Assembly: GCA_943704495.1 (NCBI GenBank)
Contig: CALSCR010003038.1
Location: 2,501 to 35,482 of the forward strand
Direction: 5' to 3'
From: Pigoraptor chileana
Lineage: Eukaryota > Opisthokonta > Filasterea
DNA length: 32,982 bases
Below, piece after piece: positions 10,066 to 19,662 of the stretch (within the stretch, counting starts at the first letter, position 1; every line of letters begins with the position of its first letter). The translations under genes were made by a program, and so were the position numbers. The notes under the pieces are model-generated. The model saw only the letters and a program-made list of their open reading frames with translations. It was not told the DNA's origin and did no database searches.

Positions 10066-11583
10066 TCATTGCTGTTTGTGCGCAAAGTGCGATTTGACGA
10101 GGATGGCGGAGACGCCAGACAGAGCGAATGTCGTCGCCGCACGCGCCGCGAGGAATGTCCACGCGCCCAGCCCCACCGAAGCACTTGCATACCTGTCAGA
10201 TGCCAAAATTGCGAGCATTGGTGCAAAGGGGACAGTGCAGGCAACCTCAGCCACAGGAGAAACAAAAAAACAAAAAAACAAAAAAGCAAGAAACAATAAA
10301 CAAAAACAGACGACGACGGAAGCAACAGCAGTAGCATCATCTGATACACCCTAAATAAGGCAGGGAAGCTACACAATCTGTTGGCAGTGGCATTCGAGCT
10401 GATATGGCCAATGTGCGACCCGGCCCAAATGGGCAATCCAACTGGATGCATAACACAAAACAATTGCATAAACAACGCCGCGCTACAAAACTTCAACACG
10501 AAAACAAGCAAAGGATATTTGCACGTAACACCCACCCGACAAGCACGTGTCGCACTTGCGAGAGAGCGATCAGAAATGGAATCAGCCCCTTTGATCGATC
10601 ATTGCGCGCCCACAACCACAGCAGTGCCGCAACGCCAATGTGGTGTATCTGCATACGCGGGGGAAGAGCGTGAGAGAGAGAGGGGGGGGCACTCCACTCG
10701 TTTCTAGGACAAATGTAGTATGTGAAGCAAAGTGGTGCAGACGGCACGAACAATGTTGCGGCCATACATACTCTAAAAATTGCAAGATTCACGCAACACA
10801 AAAAACAAACGAACGCAATCATCGCGTTGAGAGATATGAGTAAAACTCACCAGCCTCAGATTTGCGTCGAGTCCCATGCGGATGAACTTCCAATCGAATT
10901 CATCGCTTCGTGCGCCGACCCAAAGGGGAAGAAGTAGTGTGACAACGGCTTCGCCAGCGGCCCAGCCTAACCCCAAAGACATCCATTGCACAATTCAGCA
11001 CATTTAATGTTAGATGCATGCATTATACGAACTATACATTAAATCTCTGCTGCGCTCAAAGTGAGTCCGCATGATAAAGGTGCAAGCGAGGTGCCATGCA
11101 TTGCCAAATCAAGCAACTGTTCTTCTTACCGAGGCCGACAATGAGCACTTTCAGGTCGCCAGGGCCAGATGTGCGAGTTGAGCCCACGGCATAGTACATT
11201 CCAACAATGTCAACAAGATCAATCGCCACATGGAGGAGGCTGTCATACAGGCTTGCATCCGCGTGTTCCCAGTCAGTATTTACGGTCGGAGAGCTCGAGA
11301 AGATGGTCGCGAGAATGACAAATTTGAGTACCTGTGTTGCGAGATATACGAGGCCCGCTCGGATACAACCGCTGCGTGCGTCATACTCCGATCTGCATCA
11401 GGAGGGAGCACCGCAACATGCCTGTTAAACAACAGGAAAGAAATTCCACACGAGAGGAAGAAACACTTTCCTGAGAGCACGTTTTTTAGCTTGCCAGAGC
11501 ACTCACAGCTTGGTGGTCTTGTAAAATATGTAAAACGGTGCGTACGTAAGCGCAGCACAGTTCACAAAGTGAAAGAAAGTCAT
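10066..11583 (-). CDS. TMEM147: TMEM147-like multipass ER membrane protein
   Basis: TMEM147 is a multipass protein of the ER membrane that works with the ribosome-bound translocon machinery for multi-spanning proteins. Exons are 11583-11507, 11392-11130, 10966-10851, 10648-10556 and 10245-10066. The joins keep frame and give 242 residues, close to the 224 of the human protein. The start reads MTFFHFVNCAALTYAPFYIF, like the family N-terminus. The second exon continues KLSEYDARSGCIRAGLVYLA and a hydrophobic segment. The third holds the signature LGWAAGEAVV...PLWVGARSDEFDWKFIRMGLDAN. The last has GLGAWTFLAARA and a final membrane helix. Acceptors of exons 2 and 5 were chosen by frame and similarity. 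The gene is divergent from MOCS1, sharing a 390-base promoter region. Confidence 0.9.
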
Positions 11584-11972
11584 TTTTGAGCCAGTCAAAG
11601 CACGCGCGGCACAGCAGAGAGCACACAGTCACACGCCGGGTGCATAATGGATCGCGCTAACAAACGATATTCCTGACATAGGGACTGATCTTTCATGGCT
11701 GTTGTTGCAGTCAAGTTCACACGCCCGGCTGAACAGCTGCTTATCACGTGATCAACATGCGGCTCGGTCACGTGCGGCGGCAGAGACTGTCAGTGACATA
11801 ACTGTGCGGCCGCCCGGCCTGTTCTAAGTGAGTGATATTTGTGCGATCCAAAAAAATACATAGTACAAGTCTTTGTGCAGCCCCATACTTTCATTACTAC
11901 AGGATCCATATTTTCTCTTGAAGAAAAAAATCAAAAATTCTCGTTTGTTGTTGCAAAATATCAAACGAAACA
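11584..11972. promoter_or_regulatory. Divergent TMEM147-MOCS1 promoter region with two CACGTG sites
   Basis: The 389 bases between the two start codons hold CACGTG at 11745-11750 (within ATCACGTGAT) and at 11769-11774. These are canonical E-boxes of the type bound by bHLH or bHLH-zipper factors. No clear TATA box is seen. Confidence 0.5.
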
Positions 11973-14869
11973 ATGTCAAGGCTCTTGTTGCACTCTGCCT
12001 GCGCACTGCCGCGTGGGACCACTCGGGCCGTGCACCCTTGCGTGAAGACTCGCATCAAAAGGGCGCCATTTGTAACTGCTGTCCGAAACACCGACGACTC
12101 AGTCGCAACGGTAAGGCACACAAAGTGTTTGTGATGTATGCGGTTGGGGGCATAGTACATTATCTATACACCGACACACCGTCATACATACGCACGCATA
12201 CGCACAAGTACTCATACGCCGACATACTTGTATGTAAATATGTATTTATTTTGTCCCATATTATACATGCTTACGCACACACACACACACACATACACGC
12301 ACACAATTATGTTCGCTGACTGACTTGGTTTTATATTTGTACCCCAAAGCGAAAGCTATTTTCAGAGGATGTGAAGCCATTTTCGGCTTTTCTCACCGAT
12401 TCTTACGGGCGACAACACACATATTTGCGAATTTCAATTGCAGAGAGATGCAATTTGCGATGTAAGTTTGATGGTTGATTAGTAATGCATCACGCAGATG
12501 CCATTCACGTGAAATCTGCCTCACTCCAAACATCACTTGTTTTTCACTTCTTCTCAACGAGAGTAATCTTCGTTTGTCCCCGCAAATGCAGGCCAGTATT
12601 GCATGCCTGAGCAAGGCGTCCCTCTCACTCCAGATGGCAATCTGCTGACAACTCAGGAGATTGTGCGACTCGCGCGGCTGTTTGTGGACCAGGGTGTCAA
12701 CAAAATTCGCCTCACTGGTGGAGAACCGACGGTCCGAAAGGACTTGCTGGATCTTGTTGGTGAGTGGTGCGGGAAGGAATATAAGCGTGTGTGCATTGTG
12801 TTTGCCCATCTCTGGCTATACACATATGTTGTGTAAATCACTGGACTGTGTGTCTGCCCCACTCCCCGCCTTCCTCTCTTGGCATTGTTTCCCTCGGCTT
12901 TCCCCCCAACAAATGCTGGTACACTCACTGCAAATATATGGTGGCATAGCAAATAACGCAAGATCATAACAACACCGAAATTTGCAGGGGAGCTAGGGAA
13001 GATCAAGGGCCTAACGACCATTGGCATGACGTCCAACGGCATTGCTCTCGCGAGAAAGCTGCCGGAGTTGCGCGCACGAGGCCTCAACTCACTCAACGTC
13101 AGCCTCGACACGCTCGTTCCCGCAAAATTCGAGTTCATCACCCGGCGAAAAGGTGTGCAATTTAGTGAATCACACTGCCCAGCTTGACTCATAGAAGGCA
13201 CGGGGGTGGGGAAGGGGTCTTGGTTGATGTTCTGTGATGTCGTCGTTGGTGTGTTCGTATCGTTCATTGCCACGTAGACACCTACCTACCACACGCGCAC
13301 AGCGTCCCCTACGCAAACACACAAAGACACCAGGACAGATAGCCACATAGGCTCATACGCACATACGCACATACGCAAATACGCGCATATGCACAGTTAA
13401 CACCACACCTACACACCCTCACCCACACCCACACCCAAACACACAGATACACACCCACATACACATGCATACACACATACATACTCACACACATACACAC
13501 ACACATAAACGCACGCACACACACGCACACACACGCACACATACATACATACACATACACACACGTATGTATTTATATACACATATGTATGCACACCTAC
13601 ATGGATATGCACCACACTAACCTTCCTCCGCATTATTGGAAATGGTATGTGCAGGATGGGACAAGGTCATGGAGAGTGTTGATGTGGCCGTGCGCAATGG
13701 ATTTGATCCAGTAAAGCTCAACTGCGTTGTCATGCGCGGCTTCAACGACGACGAAATCGCCGACTTTGTGTCTCTCACAATCGACAAGCCAATCGACGTG
13801 CGCTTCATCGAGTACATGCCGTTTGACGGTGCGATGCGGCTGTTTTGTTCCGCGTGGCCATACGTTGTGATGGTCATGCCTCTGTGCTGCTGGTTGTCTG
13901 CAAAGTCCTTGGTGCCTTTTCGTGCGTGTGTGCGTGTGTGTGCATGGGTGTGTTTGTGTTTGGTGGGATGCCGTTGTGTGTAAGTGGAGTCAATCCCACA
14001 GTGTGTCAGCACCTCCCGTGCAATTGTCTGGTCTAATCCTGAAAAAACGAACCATAGTAACGGTGTGTCTCATGGGCGTGCCGTGTGTGTCTTATGTAGG
14101 CAACAAGTGGGACCATGGAAAGATGGTGCCGTATGCAGAGATGATTGAGAAGATTTCCGCAAAGCATCTATTGGAGCGACTGCAAGACGGACCGAACGAC
14201 ACTTCAAAGGTGTGTTTTGTGCATATCTTGCTCTTGCTGTCCCATTGTCTGTATGGCACTCTGCGTCTTACTCCTATCCCTTCCTTCCGTTCCCCAATGT
14301 TATACACACTCACACACAAATATATATACAGGCATTCCGTGTGCCAGGTGCCAAAGGCCAGGTCGGCTTCATCACGTCCATGAGCGAGCATTTTTGCGGC
14401 AGCTGCAACCGTCTCCGCCTGACCGCCGACGGCAACTTGAAGGTGCGTCCATCGGGCTCAACGAAGCTTGTTTGATGCTTTCTTACTAAAGTAGGGAATG
14501 GTATTGTCCTATTTTGCTCTCTGTCTCTCCATGCCCCGAATGTTATTATTCCCTGGGGGCATTTATCAAGTCTGATTGACCCTGTCTGTACTTTCTACCT
14601 CGTCCTTCCCGTCTCTGTCACTCTGCATCACGCACCCACTCAACCACTCACCCCCACACACACACACGCACACCCCTGGCGTGTTGGTGCAGGTCTGTCT
14701 GTTTGGCAATTCGGAAGTGAGTCTGCGCGATGCAATGCGGTCCGGCATTGACGAAAGTGCGCTGCTGTCGCTCGTCGCTGCTGCGGTTGGGCGAAAGAAG
14801 GCGCAGCACGCGGGTATGTTTAATCTCGCGGCCATGAAAAACCGCCCAATGATCCTCATTGGTGGATGA
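11973..14869 (+). CDS. MOCS1: Molybdenum cofactor synthesis protein MOCS1A (MoaA-like radical SAM GTP cyclase)
   Basis: With MoaC, MoaA converts GTP to cyclic pyranopterin monophosphate, the first step of molybdenum cofactor synthesis, in mitochondria of animals. Exons are 11973-12110, 12350-12461, 12592-12759, 12988-13152, 13655-13828, 14100-14209, 14332-14442 and 14693-14869; all phases match, giving 384 residues. The first 35 or so residues are rich in Arg and lack acids ([20 protein letters not shown]), as expected of a mitochondrial presequence. The SAM iron-sulfur motif CNLRCQYC is formed across an exon join. Then come [27 protein letters not shown] and [13 protein letters not shown]. 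The second cluster motif [18 protein letters not shown] lies near the end. The protein ends in Gly-Gly, which is needed for MoaA activity. ATG at 11973 is chosen because it opens the presequence. An alternative donor at 14814 can remove the Gly-Gly end and stop. Confidence 0.94.
13300..13610 (+). repeat. (CA)n-rich tract in MOCS1 intron 4
   Basis: Imperfect CACA, CATA and CGCA units fill most of the 502-base intron between exons ending at 13152 and starting at 13655. The neighbouring claspin-like introns carry GT repeats on the sense strand, so there is no fixed strand preference. Confidence 0.85.
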
Positions 14870-15237
14870 CGCTGGTGCGCTGCTTTGACATCACGTGCCA
14901 TCACGTGGCGTGGAGGGCGGCAGTGGCGCACGGAGGGTGAGTCGCCCCCGTCGAGTGTTTCTCTGCCCTGCAACCTACTTATCGTCTGCGTACATTTTGA
15001 CGGATGGGTTGAACGTGTTAATCGTTTTGTTGGGGCTCGTGTCGACGGCCTCCGCACATCAAATCCCTCACTGTGCATGTGAGATGATGATGGGGTGCGT
15101 TGTGGTAGTCTTCTTTCAGTGTTCTTGTGTCTTATTCTAAGCTTTTGAACACCTCGCATCTCATTATTATTTTGTTTTCGCCTTTGTTGCGTGAGTGCTC
15201 AACGTGTGTGCGCCCTCTTATTATATTGGTTTTGCAG
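14814..15237 (+). other. Alternative intron linking MOCS1A to MOCS1B
   Basis: A consensus donor gtatgt at 14814 lies inside the last MOCS1A exon, before its Gly-Gly stop. A strong acceptor ttttgcag ends at 15237. Using both leaves a phase-1 G joined to AC, giving GAC and reading straight into the MoaC frame. Retaining the segment keeps the MOCS1A stop at 14867-14869. The segment also carries two CACGTG sites, at 14892-14897 and 14902-14907. Confidence 0.75.
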
Positions 15238-16001
15238 ACACAATTGCGGATACGTCCATTTCCATTTCCGCATGCGACGTGGTCTCGCACGTGCCTCGAA
15301 GCCGTCCGGGCGCGCGTCGAACTCCACGCCCTCTTGCGGGAATGCACGCGCCTGCCCCCATGTCAAGGCGATCTACGCGCATTGGAAGTGCTGCCGTCAC
15401 AGTCTACGCGGGGTATGCAGCGTACACAACCATGTCGTCGCCAGCGTCCTCCATCGCCACTACACGCCCGCTCTCTGCGACTGCCGACGGGCCTGACGCG
15501 CCGTACCCACCGCCGCGACTGACGCACGTGGACGCCACGAGTGGGAAAGCGCACATGGTTGATGTTGGCGACAAGGCCGAGACGGAGCGCACCGCCGTCG
15601 CAAGGGGCCGTGTTGTTGTTGGGGGTCACGTGGCTCGGCTTCTTGCGGAGAACTCGCTCAAGAAGGGCGATGCGCTGTCGGTGGCGCAGATTGCGGGGAT
15701 CATGGGCGCGAAGCAGACGGCGTCTCTCATCCCGCTGTGCCACACACTGCACCTGAGCAAAGTGGATGTGCGTGCAACTCTCGACGAGGAAGGAGGGGTG
15801 GTCAACGTTGAGGCTTTTGTGCGGACACGTGGCCAGACGGGTGTAGAGATGGAAGCACTGACTGCGGTGTCTGTGGCGGCACTCACAGTGTACGATATGT
15901 GCAAGGCCGTGACAAAGGATATGCGCATTGAGGACATCCACCTTGTGAGCAAGACGGGCGGGAAGAGTGGGGACTATGTTGCCCCGCAAACGCCGAAATA
16001 A
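15238..16001 (+). CDS. MOCS1: MOCS1B (MoaC-like cyclic pyranopterin monophosphate synthase)
   Basis: MoaC finishes formation of cyclic pyranopterin monophosphate from the intermediate made by MoaA. The exon from 15238 is the 3' half of a MoaA-MoaC fusion if spliced from 14813 (total 620 residues). Its frame could also be entered from ATG at 15342 or 15360, the latter opening a basic MSRRSTRIG stretch that resembles a presequence. The MoaC domain starts at LTHVDATSGKAHMVDVGDK and covers about 160 residues, with AQIAGIMGAKQT, the catalytic-region IPLCHTLHLSKVDV, EMEALTAVSVAALTVYDMCKAV and the C-terminal KTGGKSGDY. A Pro/Ser/Ala-rich linker of about 100 residues precedes it. The stop is followed by a convergent gene on the other strand. 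Confidence 0.94.
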
Positions 16002-16592
16002 AATGGGGAAATGAGAGATAACAAGAAGAGATCAGCATGCGCGTGTGTGGTCTCACACGTATGCTCGTTAATAAGGCGCTTACTACCACTGCAGGGAATC
16101 TGTTGGGCGTGCACAAGGATCCACACCGGCCTCTGTCTTGTTGGCCCAATTTGCCGTTTAAAAATAATACCACAGTTATGGACTGTGAACGCTGTCGCTC
16201 GATGCATGGCAGCTGTGAATGAATGTACGACTCACACAAAAGCAAATTGGTTGCTTCAACAAGGTAGATGCTTTACAGTTTTGTATTTTGTCGTGCGTAA
16301 AATGATGATCACTTTCGCGACCATCGGGCCAAAAAGTGATGCAAGTTGTTTGTGTTGATGGCGTTGCACACACACACAGAAGAACGTACAGGCGAGAAAA
16401 GTGGAAAGGCAAAAAAAAACAACAAAACAAAAACACGAGAAGCTTATTTACAAAGAGGCACACCAAAATGGCGTCGAAAAGAATCAATAACTTCAAATTT
16501 GAAGGAGAAACAAATTTAGAAGCAGCGCCAGAGAGAAAACACAATGAGATAATCCCGTTGTAACGAAAAGCGATATATGCGAGTGAAAGCTT
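16002..16592. other. Convergent intergenic region
   Basis: This region between the MOCS1B stop and the stop of the secreted-protein gene has an A-rich run at about 16412-16438. I find no gene; it should hold the 3' untranslated regions. Confidence 0.5.
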
Positions 16593-17522
16593 TCAGAGAT
16601 CATCGATGCGTACGGTCTCCATCTTTGTCTGACCAAACTGATGTGGTGAGTCGATTTTTCTCGGAGCGCCGCGTGCAATTCGGGCATTCTCTTCTGCCTG
16701 TCTCCGCGCACGATCCGCATCCTCTTGAACGGCGCGACGTCGGCGGGCGACCTCACCGAACGCCGGCACAGGATCGTGATGGTACATGTGAGGGCAGTGA
16801 AATTGAATCTCCATGTTATGCGCAGCGACCAGCTTGCTTATGATCTGACGCGTGGGAAGAAAGTCCATCATGCCGTCGATGCAGTCGTCAGTGGTAAGCG
16901 CTGCATAGTACGAGTGGAAAGCGTCACAGCACTCTTGCGTACACGACTGGAAAGAATCGTCGGGCCCAAAACAGGCCGCGTGGTATGCATCCCGCTCGTC
17001 ATCAACAATACATTGCGCATTATGAAACTCATCAAGCACGCGGTTCTCCTCCTCCCACGGCATCTCTTTGCCCTGCCAGTGGGGCTCGTTGATGAACATG
17101 AGTGGGGGATGCGCAACGGACCACTCGAGGGACGATTCGCCCCGATTAGAGTTGGAGCTCTCCGTGCTGCGCTGGCGGCGTTCAAGGAAGGTGCGGTGCG
17201 CCCTGCTCATGCGCCGCTTGAAGTGCACATGCCCCTGGTAGCGCTCCTTTAGCCACGGTACGAGTGAAATGTCAATCTCACCACGCGCGACCATTTCTCT
17301 CAATTCATCGTCCGACACTCCTTGCCGCGGCTGTTCGTCCTCACCGTCAGCCCCGCCGAGTGGCAAGCTGCCAAATGCACCGTGTGCGTTCTCATCGCCA
17401 GTGTCTCCAACCGAAGAAGACTCACCGAACTCGGCGGCGGTGTGCACAGTGCAGCAGCAGAGGATTAATGCCGCCACGGCAAGTGCTGCCGTGCCAGCCC
17501 AGTGCACGCCCGAGGGTCTCAT
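16593..17522 (-). CDS. Hypothetical secreted or membrane-anchored protein
   Basis: I do not recognise this family. The single open frame encodes 309 residues from ATG at 17522. I prefer this start over an upstream in-frame ATG at 17621 because it begins a typical signal peptide: MRPSGVHWAGT, then AALAVAALILCCC, then a small-residue site near HTAAEFG. An acidic low-complexity stretch follows (GDTGDENAHG, GADGEDEQP), then a basic region (RRMSRAHRTFLERRQR). The middle to C-terminal part holds eight cysteines, including CFGPDDSFQSCTQECCDAF, DDCIDGMMDF and FHCPHMYHH, which suggests disulfide bonds in an oxidising compartment. The C-terminus is a charged, probably helical stretch (RRRRAVQEDADRARRQAEEN). 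The gene is divergent from the LysM gene. No intron is needed, unlike most neighbours. Confidence 0.62.
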   Translation of the reverse strand: MRPSGVHWAGTAALAVAALILCCCTVHTAAEFGESSSVGDTGDENAHGAFGSLPLGGADGEDEQPRQGVSDDELREMVARGEIDISLVPWLKERYQGHVHFKRRMSRAHRTFLERRQRSTESSNSNRGESSLEWSVAHPPLMFINEPHWQGKEMPWEEENRVLDEFHNAQCIVDDERDAYHAACFGPDDSFQSCTQECCDAFHSYYAALTTDDCIDGMMDFLPTRQIISKLVAAHNMEIQFHCPHMYHHDPVPAFGEVARRRRAVQEDADRARRQAEENARIARGAPRKIDSPHQFGQTKMETVRIDDL

Positions 17523-17986
17523 TGTCTGTCTATGCTCTCCCTCACCGCGCGTTTCCGTGATTCCGTCAATGCCAACGGTGAAGTAATATTTACGATCACT
17601 TTGTGGGATACGCAAATTCACTGCCCCCTATTCTGAGGTGAATGCTGCTTGATTCTCTTTGCAAACAAAGAATGTATTCTATCCGTTTGGCGGAGCCGTC
17701 GCGCCCTCGGCAATTACTCGTTGGTGATTGGTGTAGCCTTCATTAGCCGAGAGCTCGGATGAAATCTATACCGAGATTTCGCATGAAATGGGTGACCGCA
17801 AGCAGAGGACTAGACCGACGAAGTCACCTGCATCAGGGCGCACCTCACAGTTGCACTCCACTGATTTAAAACAGCACTTCAAATCGAAGCGTCCAGTTTG
17901 TGACTGCGTAGTGCATAGTTTGTTGTGGTGTTCACGTTTGCACTCAATAGCTACTCTGTTTCGGTTCCTTCAATTGCCTTTTGAGA
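17523..17986. promoter_or_regulatory. Divergent promoter region, secreted protein and LysM gene
   Basis: The 464 bases separate two start codons on opposite strands, so both promoters must be here. I see no CACGTG site or clear TATA element. Confidence 0.4.
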
Positions 17987-18551
17987 ATGCCACCAGACTG
18001 GCTTCGTGAAGAGGCGGATTACGATCTGGACGTTCTTGCTGCGTCTGAATTGAAGACATTTCACCGGTCCGAGCCCAAAACGCGCGTTGACTATGTCTAC
18101 CATAAAGTTGTCCCTGGGGACACTCTAATGGGTCTGTCCATCAAGTACGGTGTTGCTGTAAGTTGGAGGCGTGCATGAGCCGGCATTACGTTTTTGCTGT
18201 CACTGCATTCGTTTCCGCGCTGATGCTGCCCTTCTCGACTTGCCCACACATCTACAGGTGGAACACGTGACGCGAGCCAATAAGCTGTGGTCGCAGGATA
18301 ATCTCATTTCACGCAAGCTGTTGTTCATCCCCCGTAAAAACTGCGCGGCTAAACTAATCGACGACGCAGCGTCCACGGCGGCCGAGTCGGAGGACTTCAC
18401 CAGTGGCCCAGACCCAAGAAATCGTCACAGGGCATCCTCGGAAAAAGGCCCTGCCGCGACGTCTGCGCTCTCATTCCTGGCTGCGATTGACAGCCGCACA
18501 CAACAGGCGAAGACTACCATTGACGAGATCACGCGTTCCGCGTCAGTGTGA
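17987..18551 (+). CDS. LysM-domain protein (LYSMD1/2-like)
   Basis: Exons 17987-18157 and 18258-18551 encode 154 residues. The join is phase 0 with a gtaagt donor and a ctacag acceptor. The LysM domain runs from about residue 37 to 82 and crosses the join: YHKVVPGDTLMGLSIKYGVA, then VEHVTRANKLWSQDNLISRKLLFIP. This pattern, with ALxYGV-like and IKRANxL-like blocks, is that of intracellular animal and protist LYSMD1/2 proteins rather than secreted chitin or peptidoglycan binders. No signal peptide or membrane segment is seen. The tail is Ser/Ala/Asp-rich and ends in a possibly helical SALSFLAAIDSRTQQAKTTIDEIT. ATG at 17987 is the first in frame. Function of the family is poorly known, so no specific role is claimed. 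Confidence 0.85.
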
Positions 18552-19662
18552 GCACATCCACACCGGCAGAAAATCTTTCCGTTAGACTGCCTGCCTTTCC
18601 TTTGTGTTGCGCAGATATTTCCTCAAGCCGATATTATTTTACTCACCTGTGGACCTCCTGTTTTGCTTTCTATCATGACCCCCTGATCACCATTCGGCTA
18701 TTATGCGTCACTGTGGGAAATGCAGAGGAAGCCGCCCGAGGTAAGATCTTGCACTGAAAATCTTCATCGCGCTAACTCGATTGTCGTACTCCATGCAGAA
18801 TGCATTGGGTTTAGCGCCTTTGCTGACTTGAATCCTTCATCTTAATGCATGCATGCTGAGATTGGGCTTCTATTTCTACACATTTCTCATTAATTTCTTC
18901 TGCACAATTCTCGTTTTTGTTTGTTTGTTTGTTTTTGTGGGTGTGGGTGTGTGTGTTTGTGTAAACGAGCGCAGCCAGCATCCTTCCACTAACAGCCTTT
19001 GTTGTTTTACCGTGCGTAGTAAGCGCCCATAGCTCGATCGCGCACATGCACCAAGCTTCCACTTGCGTGTTCTAGTCTGGGGCTCGAATAGGGCCTGATA
19101 TGATGTCAAGCCAATGCATTGTGACGCCGCCGACCGTTCGTCTCAGAAAGACTGGCGCTGCTCCCTCTCTTGGGTTGGAGTCGATGGGCTTGTGCCTATG
19201 GCGTTTTGAGCACGGAATTTCTCTCTAGGACTCTCTGTTTCTCTGCCAGCAAACCAACTGCCGTCAGCCATTGAGATGCATATGCCATCCCGCCTTACTG
19301 GCGCAATCGGCGGCCAGCTGCCTGATGCCCCCCCCGCCCCCCCGGATGGTCGCGTCCCACCCATGTCAGTAGGTCAGAGGGAGGCCGGGGAATATGGGAA
19401 TGCGACGACGTGCCATGTGCCCTCACTTGGTGCACCGACTGTCTGCAAGCCAACTTCCTTCCCTCGCGGCCGTTTCTTCAATTCACGAGAATTTTGAGTT
19501 CCAGTGGACTCGGTGCATTATTGTATGTGTGTTTGTTTATATTTCCTATATGTTTTGCTTTTTATGGGTTTGTGTTCATGCGCTTCCGAAACCAAGAAAA
19601 AAAACCAATACAAAAACAAAAACGATCTTATTCTGCACCGGTTGCCGTCTTTAATGAAGATA
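18552..19662. other. Convergent intergenic region
   Basis: About 1.1 kb between the LysM gene and the ANP32-like gene. It holds a TTTG/GTGT-rich tract at about 18913-18962. Short open frames have no recognisable content or splice context. I see no supported gene. Confidence 0.5.

Noticed and set aside
13309-13633. Minus-strand Cys/Val-rich open frames
   Set aside because: They are translations of the (CA)n tract inside a MOCS1 intron.
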